DNA of 64,000 bases from Novosphingobium sp. Leaf2 (GTDB lineage: Bacteria; Pseudomonadota; Alphaproteobacteria; Sphingomonadales; Sphingomonadaceae). Location: contig NZ_LMJY01000001.1 in NCBI RefSeq assembly GCF_001421325.1, positions 379,501-443,500 of the forward strand. Reading direction: 5' to 3'. The first letter of the stretch is position 1. Each line of letters opens with the position of its first letter. Made by a program: the position numbers and the translations under genes. This document shows positions 28,274 to 37,023 of the stretch, piece by piece. The notes under the pieces are model-generated. The model searched no databases, was not told the origin of the DNA, and saw only the letters and a program-made list of their open reading frames with translations.

Positions 28274-28767
28274 CGGCGGCCCTGGCGGCGCGCTCCACCG
28301 CGCCGGATCGGCTGGAAAAGGCGCTGGGCGTGCTGGCGCTGGTGATGCTGGCCTTCATCGTGGCGGCCTTGTTCAAGGGCATCGCGGACTGGCCGGCCAT
28401 CCCGTCCGGCATCTGGCTGCACCTCGCTTCGATCATGCTGGCGCTGATCCTTACCCCGGTGCTGCTGTGGCGGCAGCGGGGCACCACCGCGCACCGCACG
28501 CTCGGCTATGTGTGGAGCGGGGCGATGTTCCTTACGGCAGTGGACAGCCTTTTCGTCACCACCAGCAATCCAGGGCATTTCAGCCCGATCCACATCCTGT
28601 CGGTGATGACCATCGTGCTGGTGCCGGTTCTGGTGCTGGCCGCGCGCAGCCATAACGTGGCCCGGCACCGGCGCACCGTGCGCGGGCTGATTATCGGCGC
28701 CCTGCTGATCGCGGGCTTCTTCACCTTTCCGTTCAACCGCCTGCTGGGGCACTGGCTGTTCAGTTGA
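28270..28767 (+). CDS. DUF2306-like small membrane protein
   Basis: A 165-residue protein with four predicted membrane helices (about 18-40, 50-70, 82-100 plus 108-130, and 142-162, the middle pair being closely spaced). The loop His-Arg-Thr-Leu-Gly-Tyr-Val-Trp and the conserved histidines resemble the DUF2306 family of predicted membrane proteins; function unknown. The start is TTG at 28270, overlapping the methyltransferase stop (TTGA), so it is the third gene of the lgt operon. In relatives this position often holds pgeF, which is absent here. Confidence 0.75.
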   Translation: MTAALAARSTAPDRLEKALGVLALVMLAFIVAALFKGIADWPAIPSGIWLHLASIMLALILTPVLLWRQRGTTAHRTLGYVWSGAMFLTAVDSLFVTTSNPGHFSPIHILSVMTIVLVPVLVLAARSHNVARHRRTVRGLIIGALLIAGFFTFPFNRLLGHWLFS

Positions 28768-28771
28768 ACCT

Positions 28772-28786
28772 GCCGCCACCGGCGGC
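28772..28786. terminator. Short GC hairpin between convergent genes
   Basis: GCCGCC-ACC-GGCGGC forms a 6-bp stem in the 25-base gap between the DUF2306 gene and the 5'-nucleotidase gene, which converge here. No T-run; assignment is by position. Confidence 0.4.
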
Positions 28787-28792
28787 GCGGGA

Positions 28793-30568
28793 CTACTTGT
28801 CCAAGCGGACCGAGCGGGTTTCCATCGGCACCTGACGGACCGGCACACTGCCCAGCCACTGCTGGAAGGCTTCGTTGTCCACCATGCCGCGCACCGTATC
28901 GGTGCCTTGCTTGAAGATTGTGAAATCATCACCCCCTTCGGCCAGGAAGTTGACCACGGTGACGCGGTAGCGGGCAGCCGGGTCGATCGGCTTGCCATTG
29001 AAGGTGAGAGACACCAGCCGCTGGCCCGACGGGCGGCGCATGTCGAAGCTGTAGGTCAGCCCGGCAGACGGGGCCAGCCCCTGCTTCTGGCCGGTATCAT
29101 CCAGCCCCTGCTCGATCACGGAGCGCAACTGCGCGCCCGTCAGCGTCATGGTCACCAGTTCATTGTTGAACGGCTCCACCGCATAGACCTGCCCGAAGGT
29201 GACGACCCCGCCCGGACCCGGATCGACCGTGGTGCGGATGCCGAACGGATTGGTGAAGGCGATCTGCGCGCCCGCATCACGGCTGGCGGCGAGCTGCGAA
29301 TCGGCAATGAGATTGCCCAGCGTACCGCCCGTCTCGACCACGCCCTCAACCTTGGCGACCGCGCCCGACAGCCTGCCTACGGGCCGGGAAATCAGCCCCT
29401 GCGCATCCTGTACGTACCGCCCGACATAGGCGGCGATGTCGGCTCGCGGCTGGAATTGCGTATACAGGGGCGTGTTGGGCGCATCGCCGCGCGCACTGGT
29501 GTAACCGGGTGACTGGACGATGACGTTGTGCGCGCGCTTGGCGATGACCTTGTGAGTTGCGGGATCAATGGTCAGCGTGATGTCGGTCACCAGTTTGCCA
29601 TATACGCCCGCGCTGGTCAGCAGGATCGGCGTGCCATCGCCGCTGCGGCCATAGTGGCACACGTATTGCCAGTGGGTGTGGCCGGAAACGACCAGATCGA
29701 CGCCGGGGTTCAGCCGGTCAAGGATAGGCTTGATGTCGCCGGTCAGTGCATCGCACGTATCGGGATCGCCTTCGGTGGTCTTGCCGCCCTGGTGGATCAG
29801 CACCACCACTGCATCGGCGCCCTGTGCCTTGAGCAGGGGGATCGCCTTGTTGATCGCGTCGGCCTCGTCCCCGAACGTCAGCCCCGTGAGCTGCTTTGGC
29901 GAGACGAGTGACGGCACGGTCTTGAGGGACAGGCCGACAAAGCCCACCGTCACCTTGCGCGCGCCTTGCCCGAAGGTCTTGAGCCCGGTAGCCGGGAACA
30001 GCGTAGTGCCGTCCGGGCCAAAGGTGCTGGCGGACAGGTATTTGTACGTCGCGCCTTTGAACGATTCCACCGTGCAGGGCGCAAGCCGGGTATTCTTCTC
30101 GCAGCCGCCGTTCTGCAGGCGCAGCAGTTCCTTGGGGCCGCGATCGAATTCGTGGTTGCCCACCGCGTTGAATTCCAGTCCGATGCGGTTCATCACGCCT
30201 ACCGCCGGCTCGTCCAGATGCAGCGAGGAGGCCAGCTGCGAGGCGCTGGTCAGGTCGCCAGCAGCCACCACGACATGGTTGGGATGCTCGGCCTTCAGCG
30301 CGTCCACCGCCGAGGCCAGCCATGCCGCGCCGCCGGCGGGCACCGCCACCGCCTTGCCGTCCGGCCCCGGCGCCATGACGGCGGCCTTGGGCGGTTCGAG
30401 CGCGCCGTGGAAATCGTTGATCGCGATGATCCCCACCTCGACCGGCCCACCCGCGCTCGCGGCGACAGGGGCCGCTGCGTGGTGCCCTGTCGGCTGCGTG
30501 GCGCAAGCGGCGAGCAGGGCGGCAAAGGTAAGGGGGGCAGCGAGTCGAACCGGGTTGCGCGTCATCAT
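28793..30568 (-). CDS. Bifunctional UDP-sugar hydrolase/5'-nucleotidase-type lipoprotein
   Basis: A 591-residue exported phosphoesterase. A signal sequence ends in a lipobox (Leu-Leu-Ala-Ala-Cys22), so it should be lipid-anchored. The metallophosphatase motifs Asn-Asp-Phe-His-Gly, Gly-Asp-x-x-Ser, Gly-Asn-His-Glu-Phe-Asp and Gly-His-Thr-His are present, followed by the C-terminal nucleotidase domain with Asn-Pro-Phe-Gly-Ile-Arg and Tyr-Ala-Val-Glu-Pro-Phe-Asn-Asn. It would hydrolyse periplasmic nucleotides for uptake. The first of two adjacent ATGs (30568) is used; a start 8 codons upstream would insert acidic residues before the signal peptide. Confidence 0.92.
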   Translation of the reverse strand: MMTRNPVRLAAPLTFAALLAACATQPTGHHAAAPVAASAGGPVEVGIIAINDFHGALEPPKAAVMAPGPDGKAVAVPAGGAAWLASAVDALKAEHPNHVVVAAGDLTSASQLASSLHLDEPAVGVMNRIGLEFNAVGNHEFDRGPKELLRLQNGGCEKNTRLAPCTVESFKGATYKYLSASTFGPDGTTLFPATGLKTFGQGARKVTVGFVGLSLKTVPSLVSPKQLTGLTFGDEADAINKAIPLLKAQGADAVVVLIHQGGKTTEGDPDTCDALTGDIKPILDRLNPGVDLVVSGHTHWQYVCHYGRSGDGTPILLTSAGVYGKLVTDITLTIDPATHKVIAKRAHNVIVQSPGYTSARGDAPNTPLYTQFQPRADIAAYVGRYVQDAQGLISRPVGRLSGAVAKVEGVVETGGTLGNLIADSQLAASRDAGAQIAFTNPFGIRTTVDPGPGGVVTFGQVYAVEPFNNELVTMTLTGAQLRSVIEQGLDDTGQKQGLAPSAGLTYSFDMRRPSGQRLVSLTFNGKPIDPAARYRVTVVNFLAEGGDDFTIFKQGTDTVRGMVDNEAFQQWLGSVPVRQVPMETRSVRLDK

Positions 30569-30634
30569 GGTGGCGGCTCTATCGCATCGCACGATGACGA
30601 ACCAAGGACGTTTTTTGTGAGGCCTTTGGCGGGG

Positions 30635-31039
30635 TTACGCGTCCGGCTGATCTTCCAGCCCATGCATCTGCGCGTCCGACAGGCCGAAGTGGTGGCCCAC
30701 CTCGTGCACGATCACGTGCGTCACCAGATCCTCCAGCAAAACGCCGGTTTCGCACCATTCGGCCAGCAGCGGCTGGCGGTACAATGTGATGCGAGGCGGC
30801 AGTTCGCCCGAAATCCACTGCGAGCCTGTGTCCATCGAGCGACCGTGATACAGCCCGGTAAGCGCCCATGCGTCGGCGATCCCCAGTGCATCCAGCGTTT
30901 CGGCATCGGCGAACTCCTCGACATGCACGGTAATGCCATCGAGGTGCGGCGCGAACGGTTCGGGGATGCGCGCGAAGGCCGCGTGGGCCAGCGCCTCGAA
31001 ATCCGCAGGCGACGGGGGCGTTGCGAAGGAGCGTGTCAT
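30635..31039 (-). CDS. Small metallopeptidase family protein (zincin-like, DUF1025)
   Basis: A 134-residue cytoplasmic protein with the zinc motif His-Glu-Val-Gly-His-His-Phe-Gly-Leu-Ser-Asp near residue 115, and Pro-Pro-Arg-Ile-Thr-Leu-Tyr-Arg before it, typical of the minimal zincin (COG3824) family. The substrate is unknown. The ATG at 31039 gives the usual length; twelve codons further upstream are unrelated. It lies upstream of the nucleotidase gene on the same strand and is divergent from nagZ. Confidence 0.85.
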   Translation of the reverse strand: MTRSFATPPSPADFEALAHAAFARIPEPFAPHLDGITVHVEEFADAETLDALGIADAWALTGLYHGRSMDTGSQWISGELPPRITLYRQPLLAEWCETGVLLEDLVTHVIVHEVGHHFGLSDAQMHGLEDQPDA

Positions 31040-31131
31040 GACCGCCTTGTGCCACCTTTCGTGCCCGCCATCCACATGCTGATGGGCGCACTTCCTTGCG
31101 CGACCTTCCCGTTTCTGCGACCAAATGGGCC

Positions 31132-32139
31132 ATGGTTCCGGCGATATTCGGCCTCAGCGGCCTCACCCTGACGCATGACGAGCGCGCGTTCTTCCGCGAT
31201 GCCGATCCGGCGGGGTACATCCTGTTCGGTCGCAACGTGCAATCGCGCGAGCAGGTCCGCGCGCTGACCGATGACCTGCGCGCACTGCAAGGTCGGGACC
31301 GGCTGTTCGTGTGCATCGATCAGGAAGGTGGCCGCGTGGCGCGGATGAAGCCGCCGGTATGGAACGCCTATCCCGCCGGGGAGGCGTTCGACCGGCTGTA
31401 TGATCTGGCCCCCGCCACCGCGATCGAGGCCGCGCGCCTCAATGCGCAGGCGCTGGGGCTGGACCTTGCCGAAGTGGGTATTACGGTGGATTGCCACCCC
31501 TCGCTGGACGTGCGCCAGCCCGGCGCGCATGACGTTATCGGCGACCGGGCGCTGGGCGCGGAACCGATGCGGGTGGCGGCGCTGGGCCGCGCGATCCTTG
31601 ACGGTCTTGGCCGCGCCGGAGTGGCCGGCTGCATCAAGCACATCCCCGGCCACGGGCGCGCGCTGGCCGACAGTCACAAGGAACTGCCCACCGTCACCGC
31701 CTCGGCGCAGGATCTGGAAACCGACCTGGCGCCGTTCCGCACCCTGGCGCACGCGCCCATCGGGATGACCGCGCATGTGCGCTATACCGCCTGGGACGCG
31801 GATAACCCGGGCACGTTGTCGCCCATCGTGGTGGGCGACGTGATCCGCCAGCGCATCGGTTTTTCCGGGCTGCTGCTGACCGACGATCTGGATATGGAGG
31901 CGCTGTCTGGCACCGTGCCAGAGCGCGCCGCGCGCGCGATCGCGGCCGGTTGCGACATCGCGCTGAACTGCTGGGCCCGTATGGATGACATGATCGGCAT
32001 CGCCGCCGCCGTGCCGCAGATCGGCGCCGACGCCGCCGCACGGCTGGAGCGGGCGCTCGACCTGCCACTGGTAACGCCCGTGGATCAGGCAGCGGTGCTG
32101 GCCAGGCGTGATGCGCTGCTTGCGCTGCAGGCCGCCTGA
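31132..32139 (+). CDS. nagZ: Beta-N-acetylhexosaminidase, GH3
   Basis: A 335-residue cytoplasmic GH3 enzyme that removes GlcNAc from recycled anhydro-muropeptides. The signatures Asp-Gln-Glu-Gly-Gly-Arg-Val, Lys-His-Ile-Pro-Gly-His-Gly (catalytic histidine loop) and Thr-Asp-Asp-Leu-Asp-Met (nucleophile Asp) are intact. The ATG at 31132 is chosen because family members begin with this Ile-Phe-Gly-Leu-Ser-Gly; a TTG 12 codons upstream is the alternative. It heads the run nagZ-scpA-scpB-tatABC, and scpA begins two bases after its stop. Confidence 0.94.
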   Translation: MVPAIFGLSGLTLTHDERAFFRDADPAGYILFGRNVQSREQVRALTDDLRALQGRDRLFVCIDQEGGRVARMKPPVWNAYPAGEAFDRLYDLAPATAIEAARLNAQALGLDLAEVGITVDCHPSLDVRQPGAHDVIGDRALGAEPMRVAALGRAILDGLGRAGVAGCIKHIPGHGRALADSHKELPTVTASAQDLETDLAPFRTLAHAPIGMTAHVRYTAWDADNPGTLSPIVVGDVIRQRIGFSGLLLTDDLDMEALSGTVPERAARAIAAGCDIALNCWARMDDMIGIAAAVPQIGADAAARLERALDLPLVTPVDQAAVLARRDALLALQAA

Positions 32140-32141
32140 TC

Positions 32142-32933
32142 GTGGCCACGCTGTTCGACGGTGCCGGCTGGGACGGCGAGGACCGCACCGAGGCGAGCGA
32201 CGACAAGCTGTATCTCGATATAGACGGCTGGGAAGGCCCGCTGGACCTGCTGCTGGATCTGGCGCGGCGGCAGAAAGTGGACTTGCGGGGTATTTCAATC
32301 CTCGAACTGGTCGATGCGTACCTGACGTATATCGAAGAGGCCAAGTCGCTGCGGCTGGAACTGGCGGCGGACTATCTGGTGATGGCGGCATGGCTGGCAT
32401 ACCTCAAGTCCGCGCTGCTGCTGCCGCGTGACGAGGCGGAAGATCCCAGTCCCGAGGAACTGGCGCTGCGCCTGCAATTGCGGCTTCAGCGGCTGGGCGC
32501 GATGCGTGAGGCCGCAGCCCGGCTGATGGCGCGTGACCGATTGGGCCGGGATGTGTTTGTGCGCGGCGCACCGGAAGGGTTGCGCGTCGATCGCAAATCC
32601 GCCTGGCAGTGCTCGTGGCTCGATCTGGTGCGCGCCTATGGCGACATCAAGGTCCGTTCGCAGCCGGCCGTGCACAGGGTGCGCGAACGCATGGTGATGA
32701 CGCTGGACAGCGCGATCGCGCGGGTTTCTGCCATGCTGGGTATTGCGATCGACTGGATGGAACTTCGCGAGTTTCTGCCGCCGGCGCACGATGCCTGGGC
32801 CAACCCGCAATTGCGCCGCTCCGCGCTGGCGTCCAGCTTCGTGGCAGCGCTGGAACTGGCGCGCACCGGCAAGCTGGAACTGGCGCAGGACGAAACCTTC
32901 GGGCCGCTGCGCCTGCGGGCCGCGCCGCGATGA
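32142..32933 (+). CDS. scpA: Segregation and condensation protein A
   Basis: A 263-residue kleisin that bridges SMC heads in the condensin complex for chromosome segregation. The N-terminal Phe/Trp-Glu-Gly-Pro-Leu-Asp-Leu-Leu-Leu-Asp-Leu motif is typical, and the middle is helix-rich. The start is GTG at 32142, two bases after nagZ. It overlaps scpB by four bases. The smc gene is not in this window. Confidence 0.93.
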   Translation: MATLFDGAGWDGEDRTEASDDKLYLDIDGWEGPLDLLLDLARRQKVDLRGISILELVDAYLTYIEEAKSLRLELAADYLVMAAWLAYLKSALLLPRDEAEDPSPEELALRLQLRLQRLGAMREAAARLMARDRLGRDVFVRGAPEGLRVDRKSAWQCSWLDLVRAYGDIKVRSQPAVHRVRERMVMTLDSAIARVSAMLGIAIDWMELREFLPPAHDAWANPQLRRSALASSFVAALELARTGKLELAQDETFGPLRLRAAPR

Positions 32934-33520
32934 CCGAACCTGACGAGATCGTGCGGGCCGTGGAGGCGACGGTGTTCGCCGCCCACGAGCCGCTGACACC
33001 CGCGCAGATCGGCGTTCATCTCGGGCTGGGCGACAAGGCCGGCGCGGTGGATCGCGCGCTGGCGGACTTGCAGGCGCATTACGGCGCGCGCGGCGTCCAT
33101 CTGGTCGAGCGCGGTGGACGCTGGCATTTCGAAACCGCCGCTGATCTTGCGCACCTGCTGCGCCGCGAAAAGGAGGACGTGCGCCGCTTGAGCCGCGCGG
33201 CCACCGAAGTGCTGGCGATCGTGGCGTATCACGAGCCCGTCAGCCGGGCCGAGATCGAAGCCATTCGCGGCGTGCAGACCGCCAAAGGCACGCTGGACGT
33301 GCTGATGGAAGCGGGCTGGGTGCGCGTGGCCGGGCGGCGCGAAGTGCCGGGGCGCCCGGTGATTTACGCGACCACGCCGGTGTTTCTCGATCACTTCGGT
33401 CTCGGATCCCTGAAGGAACTTCCGGGCCTGGACGAACTTCGCGCGGCGGGCCTTCTGGACCCTGTGGACGACGATCTGATCGGCGACACACTGGCGGGGC
33501 AAAAGCGCGTATCTGACTGA
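32930..33520 (+). CDS. scpB: Segregation and condensation protein B
   Basis: A 196-residue partner of ScpA made of two winged-helix domains. The conserved Ala-Ile-Val-Ala-Tyr-His-Glu-Pro-Val-Ser-Arg-Ala-Glu-Ile-Glu-x-Ile-Arg-Gly stretch (about 96-114) is the family hallmark. Its ATG overlaps the scpA stop (ATGA), so the two are made together in fixed ratio. tatA follows 110 bases downstream. Confidence 0.94.
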   Translation: MTEPDEIVRAVEATVFAAHEPLTPAQIGVHLGLGDKAGAVDRALADLQAHYGARGVHLVERGGRWHFETAADLAHLLRREKEDVRRLSRAATEVLAIVAYHEPVSRAEIEAIRGVQTAKGTLDVLMEAGWVRVAGRREVPGRPVIYATTPVFLDHFGLGSLKELPGLDELRAAGLLDPVDDDLIGDTLAGQKRVSD

Positions 33521-33630
33521 CCTGCGACCATGACGGGACAGAATCATGACGCGCTGGTAACTTGCCGTCAAAGTGCCTAGATGGACCGATCAACGGCTGG
33601 ACTCAGCCGCAGATTTTTGGAGTTGAGGTT

Positions 33631-33948
33631 ATGGGTAGCTTCTCGATCTGGCATTGGCTGATCGTTCTGGTGATCGTGCTCGTGCTGTTCGGACGCGGCC
33701 GCGTGTCGGAAATCATGGGTGATTTCGGCAAGGGCATCAAAAGCTTCAAGGACGGCATGAACGAGGAAGAGGCCAAGAAGGCCGCCGCCGCATCCACGCC
33801 GCCGCCGCCGCCCGCGCAGATCGCCACCACCCCTGTCGATGTCGTGCCGCCAGCGTCCGTTACCACCCCGCCGCCGCCCGCCGCCACACCAGTGCCGCAC
33901 GTGGCCCCGACCCCGGCTCCGGGCGAAACCAAAACCGAGCAGCTTTGA
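33631..33948 (+). CDS. tatA: Sec-independent protein translocase subunit TatA
   Basis: A 105-residue protein: one N-terminal membrane helix (about 5-20), then the Phe-Gly-Arg-Gly-Arg hinge and the amphipathic helix with [10 protein letters not shown]. TatA oligomerises to form the pore for folded Tat substrates. The last 50 residues are an unusual Pro/Ala/Val/Thr-rich tail. The ATG at 33631 has GGAG and GAGG just upstream; 23 earlier in-frame codons are unrelated. Confidence 0.95.
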   Translation: MGSFSIWHWLIVLVIVLVLFGRGRVSEIMGDFGKGIKSFKDGMNEEEAKKAAAASTPPPPPAQIATTPVDVVPPASVTTPPPPAATPVPHVAPTPAPGETKTEQL

Positions 33949-33968
33949 GCGGATCGGTCTGAAACGCC

Positions 33969-34415
33969 ATGTTCGATATCGGCGCGTCCGAACTGCTGCT
34001 GATCGTCATCGTGGCGGTTGTCGTGATCGGTCCCAAGGATATGCCGATGGCGCTGCGCACCGCCGGTCGGTGGATCGGCCGCATGCGCAAGATGTCCAAC
34101 CATTTCCGTGCCGGGATCGACGCCATGGTGCGCGAGGCCGAGCTTGAGGAAATGGAACGCAAGTGGCGTGAGCAGAACGAGGCGATCATGAAAGCGAGCC
34201 CGCAACTGCCCACCCTGCATCCCACGGCGGACGACATGCAACCGCCGGTCAACGCATTGCCGCAACCCGGCGCATCAGTTCCTGAGGAGCCGTCCGCATA
34301 CGTTCAGACGCAATCGCAGACACCATCAAGCGATGGCGAACGATCATCGCCGCCGCCAGAGGCTGAACGGGATATCCGGCAGACCGAACTTCACCTGCCG
34401 CCACCCCCGCCCTGA
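33969..34415 (+). CDS. tatB: Sec-independent protein translocase subunit TatB
   Basis: A 148-residue protein starting Met-Phe-Asp-Ile-Gly-x-x-Glu-Leu-Leu-Leu-Ile, the TatB signature, with one membrane helix, the Gly-Pro-Lys-Asp-Met-Pro hinge and a long amphipathic helix, then a Pro-rich tail. It forms the substrate receptor with TatC. It starts 20 bases after tatA. Confidence 0.95.
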   Translation: MFDIGASELLLIVIVAVVVIGPKDMPMALRTAGRWIGRMRKMSNHFRAGIDAMVREAELEEMERKWREQNEAIMKASPQLPTLHPTADDMQPPVNALPQPGASVPEEPSAYVQTQSQTPSSDGERSSPPPEAERDIRQTELHLPPPPP

Positions 34416-34436
34416 TCCGGTAGCGCGAGCCCGTCC

Positions 34437-35267
34437 ATGCCCCCATTCCGCATTTCCGATATCGACGAGACACAATCGCCGCTGCTCGAACATCTGGTCG
34501 AGCTGCGCGCGCGGCTGGTGCGCGCTTTTCTGGCGTTTGGCGTGGCGTTCGCGGTATGCTTCTACTTCGCTGGCGATATCTTCTCGTTTCTGGTGCGCCC
34601 GCTCACCGAAGCGTTTCCGCCAGGGCAAGGCCGGCTGATCTACACCAAGCTGTACGAGGCGTTCTTCGTCGAGGTGAAGATCGCGATGTTCGCAGCGTTC
34701 TTCGTCAGCTTCCCGGTGATTGCCAACCAGATTTGGCTGTTCGTTGCGCCCGGTCTGTATGCCAAGGAAAAGAAGGCGTTCCTGCCATTCCTGATCGCAA
34801 CCCCGATCCTGTTCACGATGGGCGCGGCGCTGGCGTATTACGTGGTCATGCCCACCGCGTTCCACTTTTTCCTGGGTTTCCAGGGCCCCAAGGGTGGCCT
34901 CAAGCTGGAGGCGCTGCCGGGAACCGGGGACTACCTGGCGCTGGTGATGCAGTTCATCCTGGCGTTCGGGATCAGCTTCCTGTTGCCGGTGCTGCTGATG
35001 TTGCTCAACCGCGCCGGCATCGTCACCCGCGCCCAGTGCGTGAACGCGCGCCGTTATGCGATCGTGGGCATCTTCATCATCGCCGCCGTGGCCACCCCGC
35101 CGGACGTCGTCTCGCAGCTGTTGCTGGCGGTGCCGCTGCTGCTGCTGTTCGAAGGCACGCTGCTGCTGATGTGGTTCACCGAAAAGCGCGATGCCAAAGC
35201 CCGTGCGGCCGAGGAAAAGGCGATCGCCGAAAACGCCGAGGCAGCGGGCAAGGCCGTGGCGGAGTAA
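34437..35267 (+). CDS. tatC: Sec-independent protein translocase subunit TatC
   Basis: A 276-residue inner-membrane protein with six membrane helices that recognises twin-arginine signal peptides. His-Leu-Val-Glu-Leu-Arg near residue 20, and Phe-Val-Ala-Pro-Gly-Leu-Tyr-Ala-Lys-Glu-Lys are characteristic. The charged Ala/Glu/Lys tail is cytoplasmic. It closes the tatABC cluster, 21 bases after tatB, and converges on the amidohydrolase gene with a 40-base gap lacking a clear hairpin. Confidence 0.96.
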   Translation: MPPFRISDIDETQSPLLEHLVELRARLVRAFLAFGVAFAVCFYFAGDIFSFLVRPLTEAFPPGQGRLIYTKLYEAFFVEVKIAMFAAFFVSFPVIANQIWLFVAPGLYAKEKKAFLPFLIATPILFTMGAALAYYVVMPTAFHFFLGFQGPKGGLKLEALPGTGDYLALVMQFILAFGISFLLPVLLMLLNRAGIVTRAQCVNARRYAIVGIFIIAAVATPPDVVSQLLLAVPLLLLFEGTLLLMWFTEKRDAKARAAEEKAIAENAEAAGKAVAE

Positions 35268-35307
35268 GCCCCGGCGGGCAGCCCGTCCGCTTCCGCGTCC
35301 GCCTGCT

Positions 35308-37023
35308 TTACCGTCCGTTCGTTGTATTGGACATTTCGCGGCGCACGCCCGCCTTGCCGCCATCCTGCGCAGCGGACCATGCCAGCTTGCCGCCGATCCA
35401 CGTTTCCAGCACGCGCGTGGCGCGCAGTTGATCGGGCGTGGCCAGCATTGGGTCGACATCGACGAACAGGAAGTCCGCGCGGTATCCCGGCGCGATGCGG
35501 CCCAGCCGGTCTTCAGCGAACATCGCGTATGCCGCGCCGCTGGTGTAGGCGGACAGCGCAGCTTCGCGGGTCAGCACTTCCTGTGGCTGCCAGCCGCCGA
35601 ACGGCTGTCCATCCGCGCCGGTGCGGGTGATCGCGATGGCCAGCCCCTCGAACGGGCGCGGCGGCTCTACCGGGGTGTCGGAGCCGAACGCCAGCTTCGC
35701 GCCGGTGGCGGCGATGGACTTCCACGCATAGGCGCCGGCCAGCCGCTGCGGACCCAGCCGCGCCTCCGCCATCCCCCGGTCAGAGGCTTCGTGCTGCGGC
35801 TGCATCGAGGCGACGACCCCGTAACTGGCGAAGCGCGGAATGTCCGCGGGATCGACCACTTGCGCGTGTTCGATGCGCCAGCGCCGGTCACCCTTGTAGG
35901 TCTGCGACAGTTCCGCGATCGAATCGAGCAGCGTGGCGTTGGCCTTGTCGCCGATCGCATGCACGGCTATCTGAAAACCGTCGATCGCGGCGCGGCTCAT
36001 CAGGTTGCCCAGCTGCGTCTCGTTCATCTGCGGCAGGCCGGTGGTCTTGGGATCGTCGGCATACGGCGCCTTCAGCCACGCCCCGCGCGAGCCGAGCGCG
36101 CCATCGAGGTACAGTTTCACCCCGTTCATCTTCAGCTTGTCGTCATAGAGCCACTGGGTGGGGCCAGGCCCGCCGATAAGGGTCATCGCATCGACCCCGC
36201 CGGCGTAGGCAACGATACGCATGCGCAAGTCGCCCTTGTCGGCAGCGCGGCGATAGGTCTGCCAGTCCTCGATGGTGGTGCCCATGTCGGCCACGGCGGT
36301 GACGCCGGCGGCCAGGAACTGCAGCTGCGCTTCACCCAGTGCAGTGTCGCGGTCCTCGGGGCGGGGCTTGGGCGCCTTGGCCTCGACCAGCGCGGCGGCG
36401 GCATCGATCAGCACGCCGGCTGGAGCCTTGGTGCCGGCCACCCGCAGGATTTCCCCGCCGGCAGGATCGCGCGTCGCGGCGGTCACCCCGGCGGCGGCGA
36501 GCGCGGCGGAGTTTGCCCAGCCGGCATGACCATCCACGCGCATCAGCCACGCCGGCTTGCCGCCAGTCGCCTGATCCAGTTCCGCTGCGGTGGGCATCCG
36601 GTCCAGCCCCCATTGCGCCTGGTTCCAGCCGCCGCCCAGCAGCCACGGCGCTTCGGGATGCGCAGCAGCCCAGGCCCGCACGCGCGACAACGCCTCGTCA
36701 AGCGAGCGCGCGCTCGACAAGTCCAGCGTCATGCGGGCAAAGCCGGTCTCTACCACGTGGGCGTGCGCGTCGATCATGCCGGGCACCACCACCCGGCCTT
36801 TGCCATCCACCTGGTAGTCCACTTTCTTCGGGCGCTTGTCGCCGTGGTGGAACACCTGGGTGATGCGCCCGTCCGGGCCGATCAGGAAGCCTTCGAAATG
36901 GGCAACGCCGCCCGCGCCATCGGCGGTGACGCCCTCGACATTGTCAACCAGCACGTCGGCCCGGGCGGGCGCGGACAATGCGGTGCCGGCCAGCAGAAGG
37001 GCGGCCGAAAGGAGATGCTTCAC
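35308..37023 (-). CDS. Secreted amidohydrolase family protein (YtcJ-like)
   Basis: A 571-residue metal-dependent hydrolase with an N-terminal signal peptide (Lys-His-Leu-Leu, hydrophobic run, Ala-Pro-Ala-Arg-Ala). Metal-binding motifs Asp-Ala-His-Ala-His (near residue 86), His-Ala-Ile-Gly-Asp and a late Gly-Ser-Asp-Thr-Pro-Val are in place. Substrates of the YtcJ/amidohydrolase-3 group vary and none can be named here. The start codon is GTG at 37023, which shares its first base with the TAG stop of the upstream dehydrogenase gene (TAGTG), so translation is coupled. Confidence 0.88.
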   Translation of the reverse strand: MKHLLSAALLLAGTALSAPARADVLVDNVEGVTADGAGGVAHFEGFLIGPDGRITQVFHHGDKRPKKVDYQVDGKGRVVVPGMIDAHAHVVETGFARMTLDLSSARSLDEALSRVRAWAAAHPEAPWLLGGGWNQAQWGLDRMPTAAELDQATGGKPAWLMRVDGHAGWANSAALAAAGVTAATRDPAGGEILRVAGTKAPAGVLIDAAAALVEAKAPKPRPEDRDTALGEAQLQFLAAGVTAVADMGTTIEDWQTYRRAADKGDLRMRIVAYAGGVDAMTLIGGPGPTQWLYDDKLKMNGVKLYLDGALGSRGAWLKAPYADDPKTTGLPQMNETQLGNLMSRAAIDGFQIAVHAIGDKANATLLDSIAELSQTYKGDRRWRIEHAQVVDPADIPRFASYGVVASMQPQHEASDRGMAEARLGPQRLAGAYAWKSIAATGAKLAFGSDTPVEPPRPFEGLAIAITRTGADGQPFGGWQPQEVLTREAALSAYTSGAAYAMFAEDRLGRIAPGYRADFLFVDVDPMLATPDQLRATRVLETWIGGKLAWSAAQDGGKAGVRREMSNTTNGR

